Origin: Athripsodes cinereus
Lineage: Eukaryota > Arthropoda > Insecta > Trichoptera > Leptoceridae
NCBI GenBank assembly: GCA_947579605.1
Contig: OX388312.1
Location: 1 to 64,000 of the forward strand
DNA length: 64,000 nucleotides
Direction of reading: 5' to 3'
The notes beneath the pieces are model-generated. The model was given only the letters and a program-made list of their open reading frames with translations, searched no databases and had not been told where the DNA came from. Positions 55,018 to 64,000 of the stretch are shown in pieces. Position 1 is the first letter of the stretch; each line of letters starts with the position of its first letter. Made by a program: the position numbers and the translations under genes.

Positions 55018-55340
55018 GTAGGAGCTGATATGAACGGTGTAAACGTATGTGCTTTAATGTTTGCTGATGATTTGGTGTTATTAGCTAATAATGAATGCGA
55101 TCTGCCGAGAAATGTGTCATTTGTGCATGAAAAGTTCGAAGAGAAGGGACTGACTAATGTAAAGAAGACGAAAGTAATGGTTTTTGAAAGGGAAAAAGGG
55201 TTAGTTGGAAGACATCGCATTATAGCGATAGACTCGCCCTCTGTACATTGAATCGTATAACTGATATTTCTATGATAACTTGTTTTGATTTGAAATTTTG
55301 TAATCAATGTACAGTGAAGAATAAATAAAAATAAATAACT
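55018..55340 (+). pseudogene. LINE reverse-transcriptase fragment with 3' tail
   Basis: Reads VNVCALMFADDLVLLANNE and LTNVKKTKVMVFERE, the FADD box and downstream block of an RTE/R4-type LINE, then jumps to the tail (GTTAGTTGGAAGACATCGC, TGTACATTGAAT, AATAAA repeats) shared with 12769, 42540 and 48750. It links those tails to this LINE type. It abuts the truncated 5' end of LINE-C. Confidence 0.75.
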
Positions 55341-55384
55341 GTATTATTGTTATTTGTTTTAGTAGGTTAAAAGGGGAATTGTCA

Positions 55385-55610
55385 TTCAGTATTGCAGAAA
55401 AATACAACCAAGTGGAGTAGTCAGCAGATCAGACGCATGTAACAAACATGCAAGCCGTCCTCTCCCTGTCAACAATAAATCAAGACATTCATAATTGGCA
55501 AACCTTATTACTGAATTTAAAATGTAAAATGTCTTTATTTTTCCGAACACCTGCCTTTTATACGACACTCTAAAATTTACGGAGAAGAGTGGGAGACAAA
55601 TTCATTACCG
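55385..55610 (-). repeat. Dispersed repeat copy (partners at 33600 and 57620)
   Basis: The reverse complement matches 33620-33850 and 57620-57790 over scattered blocks (CTCCCACTCT, TTTTAAATTCA, GGAGAGGAC, TCTGCTGACTAC). Class unknown. Confidence 0.6.
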
Positions 55611-55983
55611 GGTGCTCAATTTTTAATAAGTATAATCATTTCTGGGTATTGACACTCGACTTCTTAGGAAGTCCAATCGAAGTGAAATTTCGTCTCATTT
55701 AATATTTTTGATTGTTTGTTATGATGTTTATTATTTTTCTGTGTGTACGATATAATGATATGACTCCTTCAATCTATCGCTTTATTTTAATTTAGGTACT
55801 TATTACTATTAAATATAATTGTTTTACATCTTTCCCGATAAAACGCCCGTTTTCATGGTATAACCAGAGAATTCCATACAAAACCTAGAACCCTGACTCA
55901 TTTACAAAAGTGAGGCAAAAAATCTATGATTTTTTGACAGAACGGTTGGCGGAAGCGTGTGGTGTTTCCTACATTTTATGAAG

Positions 55984-56830
55984 TACTAGCTGTCCCAGCG
56001 AACTTCGTACCGCCTAAGAATCAATAAATGATTACATACATACATCTTCTTCTCCCTGTCCTAGTTCAGTCGGGGTCCCATTGCCCTTAGGTATCTCCTC
56101 CAGATAACCCCTGCCATCGCTGCTTCCAGGACCTCTGGCCACCCCAAACCAAGCCTTTGAACACACAGGTTCGACACCTGCCCTTGCCAGCTTCTTTTAG
56201 AGCGGCCCACCGGTCTTCTGCCCTTTCCCACTGACTTTGTGAATGATTAATATTATTAATCTCTTTACAAACTCCCGTAATTGTCCAAGTGTGTCGTCGT
56301 AGGTATAGTGTAAAAAAATAAAATTCATTTGGAACTTTTGCAGTTTAGCGGCCCCACCCGTTGTCTAGTACTTTTTCCATAGAAAATGTAATATTTTCGA
56401 AACATGAGGAAATTGTTGCCATATGTAGAATTAATTCATAAGTTCCATATTTTTTTTTACATAGACAATTCACACACATCGAGCTAGTCCCAAACTAAGA
56501 TATGAATCTTGTATTATGGGTACTATGGATAGGATTTTGGATGTCAAATGGTATGAAAATGTTACAAATGATGCTGTGCGCCGGCGCACCCAGCAGAGAC
56601 CTGTAATCTCCGTAATACAGGAGAGACGATGGTCCTGGCTGGGACATGTTTTGAGAATGCCTAATTATTTTTTCTTACCGTGAATTTGTAAGATGTTTTA
56701 ATAGCCTATAGTTTATTCCGGGCGGAGAAGACTCCAACAAATCAGAGATCATTCAAATCGGTACGGCCATTCTTGAGTTATAAGTGTTGAAACACACACT
56801 ACTTCCTTTTATAGGTATATAAGATTTCTC
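55984..56830 (+). repeat. Insect repeat starting CTAGCTGTCCCAGCGAACTTCG, with LINE fragment inserted
   Basis: The start (55985) and the end (GGTATATAAGAT, 56813-56824) resemble a common dispersed insect repeat. In the middle, 56515-56680 reads MDRILDVKWYENVTNDAVRRRTQQRP.. and RRWSWLGHVLRMP, the C-terminal part of an RTE/R4-type LINE protein. 56047-56220 is a GC-richer fragment I cannot assign. Confidence 0.45.
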
Positions 56831-57186
56831 GCATTTTTATAAAAATATATCATTTTTAATTTTATAAAAACGTAATTGGACAATTTTTGAAATTCTTGTC
56901 AACGTTTTAAGCCGATATACCGTGATGGCATAGTTCTTTACAGTAGTAGTAAAATAGTAAGTAATATTATAACTTACCATATTCAATAATATTATGTATC
57001 GGAGAATTTACCGGTTCACAAATCAAGGATATTTACGTTTCGCAAGGAAAAATATAATTCATTGCGATCCCGAAATCAACAACCGGAAATTCAAATACAT
57101 TATAATGACCAAAAGTTTCGTAATCAATACCACACGTATCAATATCCAGCACGTATACGATATTTATTTTGAAGATATTGGCGGAC
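56831..57186. other. Non-coding stretch
   Basis: AT-rich. A 65-codon open frame at 56994 has no recognisable features. Confidence 0.5.
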
Positions 57187-57545
57187 TTTGAGATGTGGTG
57201 CTACATACGCATGCTGGAGATCCATTGGTCGGAACATGTGGAAAACTTAAGAGTTGTTAACCAGTGTAGGCGAAAAAAAGCAACTCCTTAATAGAATCAG
57301 CCAACAACGAGCTAACTGGATTGGCCACAATATTAGACACCCAGGACTGTTTATCACCATCGCGGAGGGTATGACCGAAGGCAGAAATGGTAGAGGGCGA
57401 CCAAGAGACGCTTAGGTATATGGACCAACTGAAGAAGGACATGAACTGTGGCACTTACTTGGAACTAGAGAGAGTAGCTGAAAATAGGGAGGAATGGAGA
57501 AGAAAATCAAAACTCGTTACAGACCAATCCAATGGATTGTAACTT
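57187..57545 (+). pseudogene. LINE C-terminal fragment (same family as 61290-62938)
   Basis: Nucleotide match to 62588-62940 with many small indels (GAGATGTGGTGCTAC.., GCCAACAACGAGCTAACTGG). The frame is lost several times. 5' truncated copy. Confidence 0.85.
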
Positions 57546-57619
57546 GTAACTCACTTTATATGCGAAATATATAGTAGAAAAATCTTTATAGTAGAAATAT
57601 AATAGAAATATAAACAGAC

Positions 57620-57790
57620 ATTTTACATCTTAACTTCAGCGATGAGGTTTGCCACCCATCCTGAATGTGTTGATTTTATATTGGCACGGAGAGGACAGCT
57701 TGCATGTTTATTATATGCGGTTGGTCTGCTGGCTACCCCACTTGTGTGATGTGCTGTGACGGTATAGTAGTCGTAGTAGTACTAGTCATA
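57620..57790 (+). repeat. Dispersed repeat copy
   Basis: Partner of 33600-33850 and 55385-55610 (CCACCCATCCTGAATGTGTT, GGAGAGGACAGCTTGCATG, GGTCTGCTGGCTACCCCA). Confidence 0.6.
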
Positions 57791-58468
57791 ATATTGAATA
57801 GGTATTGTTTTCTTATCGGTGATAAATTCATCACCAATAAAATAAATATGTGAACATTACTAATAAATTGTTACAAAGTGAAATAAAATATTATACCTAG
57901 GTAGGTACCTAGCGATGTATTTAAGTGATAATAGTTGCGATAAAAAAATATACCTATCATGATCAATGAAGATTTAATGAATTATGACTGCATGTTCAAC
58001 AACATTCTACAGTAGTTAGCGAAAAATATTAAAGGAATTAAACGTAGGTACAAATTACATTGTTTTTGTACGTAGCATTGATCATCATGGCAGTTTAAGG
58101 ATGAATCTTTATAATTCATATACCTACCTACCAATACAATTAATAATAATATTCGCGCATATCAGGACAATGAAGCACAAATCCGAGTAATGTCTTTCTC
58201 TTTCAAGCATCATCGGCAACGTCGCATGATCAAGTAACTTAGGCAAATTATATGGATTAGGTATTGTATGTTAACCGTCGTGATTTTTTTTTGAAGCATA
58301 CCAATATTATATGGAATATAAACTTACCTGAGAATATTAAAATAAAAATAAAAACGACATTAGTTTCCTATATCATGTGAGCTGCTATATATTCCAGGGT
58401 ATAGAATGTACAAGGTTTGTTCGTTAGTCGTGTGTGATGCGTTAAGTGCTGCGAGCTATAAATATATA
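57791..58468. other. Non-coding stretch before the gap
   Basis: AT-rich with no recognised gene or repeat. Confidence 0.5.
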
Positions 58469-58668
58469 NNNNNNNNNNNNNNNNNNNNNNNNNNNNNNNN
58501 NNNNNNNNNNNNNNNNNNNNNNNNNNNNNNNNNNNNNNNNNNNNNNNNNNNNNNNNNNNNNNNNNNNNNNNNNNNNNNNNNNNNNNNNNNNNNNNNNNNN
58601 NNNNNNNNNNNNNNNNNNNNNNNNNNNNNNNNNNNNNNNNNNNNNNNNNNNNNNNNNNNNNNNNNNNN
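58469..58668. other. Assembly gap (200 N)
   Basis: Exactly 200 unknown bases, the usual placeholder for a gap of unknown size. Open frames crossing it are meaningless. Confidence 0.99.
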
Positions 58669-60660
58669 AGCTGAGCAAACGATCAGCTTAATACCTCCCT
58701 CAGCATTCCTCAACGTAGATAGGTATTCACCAACGAAAATTTACAATGCTTAGCTGAGTCGAATTTGATCGTGTGTATCCATGGATACAATGTAAATATT
58801 ATGAAATGAAACTGACATTTATTTACGGAAACAGCCATTAAAGTAACTAAAAAGTATATTTTTGATAATTATACAAATAAAAATAATAATAAGCCATTTA
58901 AAAAATATATGTATCATTTAAAAAATTATATGTGTATTTTTTAAATATTTATAAACGCCTTTATTTATACAAAATCAAGACTTGAACTTAAACAGATATT
59001 ACTTTGATAGCAGTCGATTTGACAGCTAGCATTTAATTGAATCATGCATTTTTGTCAAAGTAGTTTGCCGGTGAGGTTAAAATTAAAAAGAAATTATAAA
59101 CAAGGATAGAAAAATAACTGAAATACTCCGTATATAACTAAAATACACAGTAATTCACCATCAAGAAATAATTTTAATTCCTTGCAATATTGAACTATTA
59201 CACTATCCGTGGTATTTTGTAACATAGATATGTACAATATGAAAAATTATAAATAAAAATCTTGTTACTATTGTTGTATTTGTTTATATTTATTTGTAAA
59301 AGGCATAAGCTGTTTATACAATAAATAAATAAAAAATATTCATGTTGTTTAGTAAGTACTCTGTAACATGTTTAGTCGAAAGTAGAACTATTATAATTAT
59401 TATTATTGGACAACATTAAAGTGTCGTTAACGTGCCATAGCACCTCAATGATACTGAACAATCCATCAATTCTATATATTATTCTTATAGGACATTACAT
59501 CCACATCATATAGAATCTCGGATACACAACAGCATCCATGTCAGAAGACACATTATGTTGAATTAAATTAAATGTTTTGGATACAATATGTATCCACGTC
59601 AGTAATATAAGACAGAATACAATATTTAATAGTAATTAGTAAATTATAAGGTTTTTAGAGCCTTTCTGAATGTCTTAAGATCTGCAGCTTGCCTACGCTA
59701 GCGAGGCAATCCATTCCAGAGGTTGGGTCCCGCCACACAAAAGGCTCTATCCCCATAATTAGTTAAAATTCTCCTCTGCGAGCTCATTTCTTGATATTTC
59801 AACCTGCACAATTCAGCAATATAAACTGGGGCATTCTCATTCTGTGCCTTATAAACTAACATTCACACTTTGGACTGCACTATAGTCTCCACTGGTAGCC
59901 AATGAAATTCCTTTAAAAGTGGAGTCATACGTGTACACCTTTGTACTCCAAAGATAACACGTGTAGCGGACTTCAAAACTGATTGCAGCCTATCGATCTG
60001 ACAAGCAGGTAATCCCACTAAAATACTGTTATAATATCCTAGTCTGGATATTACCAGAGCCACAATTAGTGACTTCTTAGCGTCTAATGTGAGACACCTT
60101 TTTATCATCCCAATTTGCCGCAGCTGAAAGAAACAAGCACTGACAAGAGAACTAATGTGCTTCTCAAAAGTTAGCGAGCTGTCTTTTATGGTTCCCAGAA
60201 GTCTGACCTACGTTGACGGTGCCTTTTATGTGTGATAAGAAAGTGCGACTGCGATTGAAAGGATTGTTGTATTGCATCAAACTATTTGTGATTTTTTCGT
60301 ATACGTTTAATGGCCTTGTGCCGTATATGTTATTATAAATAAATAAATAAATTAAATAATTTATTTATAAATATACATATATATATAAATTATTACATGC
60401 CCCCAACAAAAATATATTCAATAAATTGTAAATAAAACGCCAACAATACGAAACAAGTATGGCGGACATTATAGAATAATTTTGACAGATCGACGCTGAG
60501 CAAAAGTTATTCCACCTCAATTGGCCGATCAAATTTGAGGGAAATTTTCACTCAAATCACGCTGAGGGAGCCTAAAATATGTTGGTGAATACCAATTTTG
60601 ACGTTGATCGTAATTTGAGCTGATCGAACGCTCAGTTTTTCTTGGTGAATACGGGCGTAT
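58669..60660. other. Region with weak inverted ends, LINE tail and LINE fragment
   Basis: CTGAGC..CGATCAGCT at 58671-58689 recurs inverted at 60622-60642, with GTATTCACCAA motifs near both, so one element may span the stretch and reach into the gap. 59282-59335 looks like a LINE tail (AAAGGCATAAGC, AATAAATAAAT). Another tail-like end (GGCCTTGTGCCGTATA then AAATAAATAAATA) is at 60305-60355. Confidence 0.4.
59640..60240 (-). pseudogene. CR1/L2-type LINE C-terminal fragment
   Basis: 60108-59863 reads SLIVALVISRLGYYNSILVGLP, QIDRLQSVLKSATRVIFG and TPLLKEFHWLPVET, the conserved thumb region of CR1/L2/Rex1-type reverse transcriptases, and further remnants continue to about 59640 (CGGGACCCAACCTCTGGAAT on the minus strand). 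Confidence 0.8.
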
Positions 60661-61289
60661 GTCTATACAGTGTGTGATTATAGTGGATTCTAAATCTAAA
60701 TTGTGCACTTTATAAAAGTATTATACATTGGTACCTATGTAGATATGAATGAAATATCTTTTTCCAAAAGTTAAGTTGAGTTTCACAAAATAATCACTTT
60801 TGTATTTGTTTTTAAAATGTTAAGACTGTTTAGAAAACTATGTAAGAGAGTAATACATTATTACAACAGTCTTTTCAGAATTTGTCAACCAAAAGTGAAA
60901 AGTAAGATAAGGGTAAAGACTAGGGTAAGGTCAGGTGTGAGATAAAGATGTAACTCACCATCCTCTATGGATGAAATACCAACACAATACAAAACAGTAT
61001 TTATCAGGAAAGTGGTGGTCCAATGACCACTCGATCATACTACGTACAGTATGTAGGTAGGTGGTGCTACATGTTTATTTGTTTAGGGCATTGTAGGTAT
61101 ATAGGTATGTGTATGGTCGTGTTTATAACCACAGTACATAAGATCCATAACGTAGTTTGGGTCTTACTCCATCTGTATGAGTTGTCTTTGCATGTTATTC
61201 CTATGATATGCAACACGCAATAGTATTTGCACACAAAACATTCTAACTAAGAATTCATAATACAGTATTAACATTTACAGTAGAAAAAC
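60661..61289. other. Non-coding stretch
   Basis: No gene or element seen. GTA-rich short repeats only. Confidence 0.5.
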
Positions 61290-62940
61290 GGCAATAAAAA
61301 CAGCAAACTGCTGTTTGAGGACGAACTGATCATAAAAAGATGGAAGGAATACCTAGAACAATTGTACAAAGGAAAGAACATAGTCCAGGAAAGCAAAGCA
61401 CTAGAAGCAGAATATGACGTAGAAAATAATGGAGATGACATCTTAAGAAGTGAATTTGATATTGCCTTAGCAAAGTTGAAAGACGGCAAAGCACCAGGTA
61501 TCAACCTGATTCCATCAGAGCTGCTTAAATGCGCGGGAAAAGGCATGCTTGATACATTGTATAAGCTTGTCTGCAAAATATACGACACAGGAGAGATACC
61601 TGAGGACTTTGCCAAATGTCTGATAAGAGCGCTTCCTAAGAAAGTAGGCACGACAAAGTGCGAACAATACAGAACCTTAAGCATGATATCACACGCTTCT
61701 ACATAAGATACTCACCAACATTATAATGAAAAGGGCGGAAAATAAAATCAACGAAACACTTTCAGAAGATCAATTTGGATTCCGCAACGAGACAGGTACA
61801 AGAGATGCAATCCTGAGTCTCAGACTTACTCTAGAAAAGAGAATAACAATTAATGAAAACACATATATAGCATTCATCGACCTTGAAAAAGCATTCGATA
61901 AAGTAGAATGGGAACAACTTTTTAACACTCTAAACCAGATAGGAATGAGTTATAAAGACAGAAGAGCAATCTGGAGCTTATACAAGAACGAAATGGCTGT
62001 GATTAAAAGCGGAGAGAGCTGCGCAGAAGCAAGGGTCGAACAAGGTGTAAGACAGGGATGCTCAATGTCGCCAGCTCTCTTTAACTGCTATATACAGCGA
62101 GCTATTGATGAACTGAGAGAAGAAATGAAGAACTGGACAGGAGTAAAAATAAACGGGAAAAAGGTCGACATGATTAGATATGCTGACGACACAGCACTGC
62201 TCGCAGACTCCGAGATGGAGCTGAACGAAGCCTTAGGAAAAATGGAAAGTATACTGTTGTCAAAGTACAACATGAAAATAAATAAAGAAAAAACGTTGGA
62301 AGAGAGGAAGCGACTGCGAACATTGCCATATATGGAGTGAGCATCAAACAAGTGAATTCGTGTACCTGGGCAGCAGAATAAACCAGGATGGACGCTCCAA
62401 ATCGGAAATTGTGAGCAGAATAAACCAGGCAAGGATTGACTTTAACAAAAAATCGAAGATATTGGAATCCCCAAATATTGATTTAAGCGTAAGGAAGAAC
62501 CTTACTAAAGCCTTGTTATGGAGCATTCTGCTTTATGGTTGTGAGACGTGGACCATCAGCAAGAGTGAAAGCGGACGGTTGGCGGCCTTTGAGATGTGGT
62601 GCTACAGACGCATGCTTAAGATCCATTGGTCGGAACTTGTCAAAAACGAAGAAGTATTAACCAGGGTAGGCGAAAAAAGGCAACTCCTTAAGAGAATCAG
62701 CCAACAACGAGCTAACTGGATTGGCCACAACATCAGGCACCCAGGACTACTCATTGCCATCGCGGAGGGTAAGACCGAGGGGACAAATGGCAGAGGCCGA
62801 CCAAGAGACGCATATATGGACCAACTGAAGAGGGACATGAACTGTGGCTCATACGTAGAGCTGAAAAGACTGGCTGAGAATAGAGACGAATGGAGAAGAA
62901 AAACCAAACTCGTTGCAGACCAATCCAATAGATTGTAACT
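61290..62940 (+). pseudogene. R4/RTE-type LINE reverse transcriptase, 5' truncated, two frameshifts
   Basis: Starts at LLFEDELIIKRWKEYLEQLY (linker before RT). Frames: about 61290-61706 (LKDGKAPGINLIPSELLK, stop after SMISHAST), 61726-62340 (QFGFRNETGTRDAIL, FIDLEKAFDKVEW, GVRQGCSMSPALFN, RYADDTALLAD) and 62360-62938 (YLGSRINQDG, LYGCETWTI, FEMWCYRRMLKIHWSE, GRGRPRDAYMDQL, NRDEWRR). Single indels near 61708 and 62340 separate them. The catalytic ADD is intact. The layout with a C-terminal GRGRPR block matches R4/RTE-type insect LINEs. A second, shorter copy is at 57187. Confidence 0.88.
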
Positions 62941-62960
62941 CATTATATCGAGGGGTGAAA

Positions 62961-63194
62961 GGCTATTTGTTTTAAGCGACATTTTGTGAACTTTACAGGA
63001 GAGCAATTTAAAGTTATTTTTTTTAGAAAAAAAAATATTATAAAAAAACGATTAGTCCTATTTAAAAACGTTCTAAGAACAGCGTGTTTAAAAAAAATCA
63101 ACACATATTTTGGCATAATTTTCAGTAATAATACCTTCAAAACATCCAAATTATGTGTCGCTTAATACAATTTGGCTTTTATCCGGAGTCAGGA
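62961..63194. repeat. Direct repeat, first copy, with TTAA-bounded inner unit
   Basis: 234 bp, repeated at 63441-63675 with two substitutions and a one-base indel. Inside, TTAAGCGACA (62972) and TGTCGCTTAA (about 63159-63168) form inverted ends of a TTAA-bounded unit of about 190 bp, which suggests a piggyBac-type MITE. The motif TTTTAAGCGACAT also occurs once in the spacer near 63245. Confidence 0.8.
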
Positions 63195-63440
63195 AAAATG
63201 ATTCAACCACCAACGGCATAAAACATTAATGAAGGGAAAAACGTTTTAAGCGACATCGCTGTAATTAATTAGTGGAAGGAATAACGATTTATCTGACATT
63301 GACCAAAGATAATTGAAATAGGCTATTTGTTTTAACTACAAGCTGAAAGATAAACGGAAACAGGAACAGTGACTTAAGCAACAATAACATTCTTAATTAA
63401 TTGTTTTACATCCTCCTCCTGAAAGGATTTTATAAAACTA

Positions 63441-63675
63441 GGCTATTTGTTTTAAGCGACATTTTGTGAACTTTACAGGAGAGCAATTTAAAGTTATTTT
63501 TTTTTAGAAAAAAAAATATTATAAAAAAATGATTAGTCCTATTTAAAAACGTTCTAAGAACAGCATGTTTAAAAAAAATCAACACATATTTTGGCATAAT
63601 TTTCAGTAATAATACCTTCAAAACATCCAAATTATGTGTCGCTTAATACAATTTGGCTTTTATCCGGAGTCAGGA
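63441..63675. repeat. Direct repeat, second copy
   Basis: Near-identical to 62961-63194, period 480 bp. The spacer (63195-63440) is unrelated apart from single occurrences of GGCTATTTGTTTTAA and the TTAAGCGACAT motif. Confidence 0.85.
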
Positions 63676-64000
63676 TTTAGTTGATACAAAATAATTTTTG
63701 TCGTAATGCTAAGTGAATCTTGGGTTTAAAAGAAAACATAAAAACATTAATTATGATATTTTTTATTAAACAAGTAAAAGAATTGTTGTCAATAATATTT
63801 ATTGTTACAATGAGAAATCTGGAAAAATATTATAATAGCTAATAAAACAATGCACTGGTATAATTATTAAAACAAACATAATCTTATCGAAAAAACAAAA
63901 ACCAAAAAATAGATAAATAGAGATGAAATTATTAAAATTATTATTTGTCTCAAATAACATGTTTTCAAAAATAAAAATGAGACGAAAAAGTTGAAACGAC
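63676..64000. other. AT-rich window end
   Basis: No gene, repeat copy or element end recognised. Confidence 0.5.

Noticed and set aside
56994..57191. 65-codon open frame MYRRIYRFTNQGY..
   Set aside because: No similarity recognised, no splice or promoter context; length is within chance for this composition.
62961..63675. The two 234-bp direct repeats as LTRs of a small retrotransposon
   Set aside because: No TG..CA ends, no primer-binding site or polypurine tract, no coding sequence in the 246-bp spacer; TTAA-bounded inverted ends point elsewhere.
51486..64000. Phosphotyrosine-binding-domain exons of the numb-like gene
   Set aside because: Searched by eye on the minus strand and not found; they must lie outside the window or in the gap.

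Overview
The window is repeat-dense, AT-rich animal DNA, almost certainly from an insect. Two blocks of the insect telomere repeat (CCTAA on this strand, TTAGG on the other) sit at 6223-6280 and 11928-11948. The only host gene I can recognise is a numb-like gene (minus strand, two exons), and nearly everything else is transposable elements or their remains. The C-rich telomere strand reads left to right, so the chromosome end should lie to the LEFT of the window. The order of insect is not determined.

Layout. 1-11948: two tandem, same-orientation, telomere-targeted R1-clade (TRAS-type) non-LTR retrotransposons, each ending in poly(A) joined to CCTAA repeats and each broken by stop codons and by one small DNA-transposon insertion. 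12055-29925: a nest bracketed by diverged inverted arms of about 1.2 kb. Inside are a degenerate piggyBac-like sequence, a young Copia element (two 221-bp LTRs, GACAT target duplication), and a LOA-type LINE with a 14-bp target duplication. That LINE was split by an element with perfect 85-bp terminal inverted repeats, which in turn carries a small MITE and a near-complete CR1/Jockey-type LINE (LINE-A). 31336-33453: tRNA-derived SINE, second piggyBac-like copy in inverse orientation, internally deleted mariner, MITE. 33458-41680: low-complexity DNA with a hAT MITE, a PIF-like repeat, a TA-flanked MITE and a pogo-like element. 41682-51485: two numb exons separated by a 9.1-kb intron holding LINE-B and a dead mariner. 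51486-64000: LINE-C, several LINE tails, an N gap at 58469-58668, an R4/RTE-type LINE and a direct repeat.

Most interesting signal. LINE-A and LINE-B, clearly diverged members of one family, both lack any AUG for the start of their ORF2 endonuclease. Both carry the classical -1 frameshift heptamer A AAA AAC in the correct ORF1 phase at the ORF1/ORF2 junction, and slipping there enters ORF2 exactly in frame. This points to expression of an ORF1-ORF2 fusion by programmed -1 ribosomal frameshifting.

How the parts relate. The nesting gives relative ages. Several insertions can be removed on paper to restore an open reading frame in the host element, which fixes their boundaries to the base.
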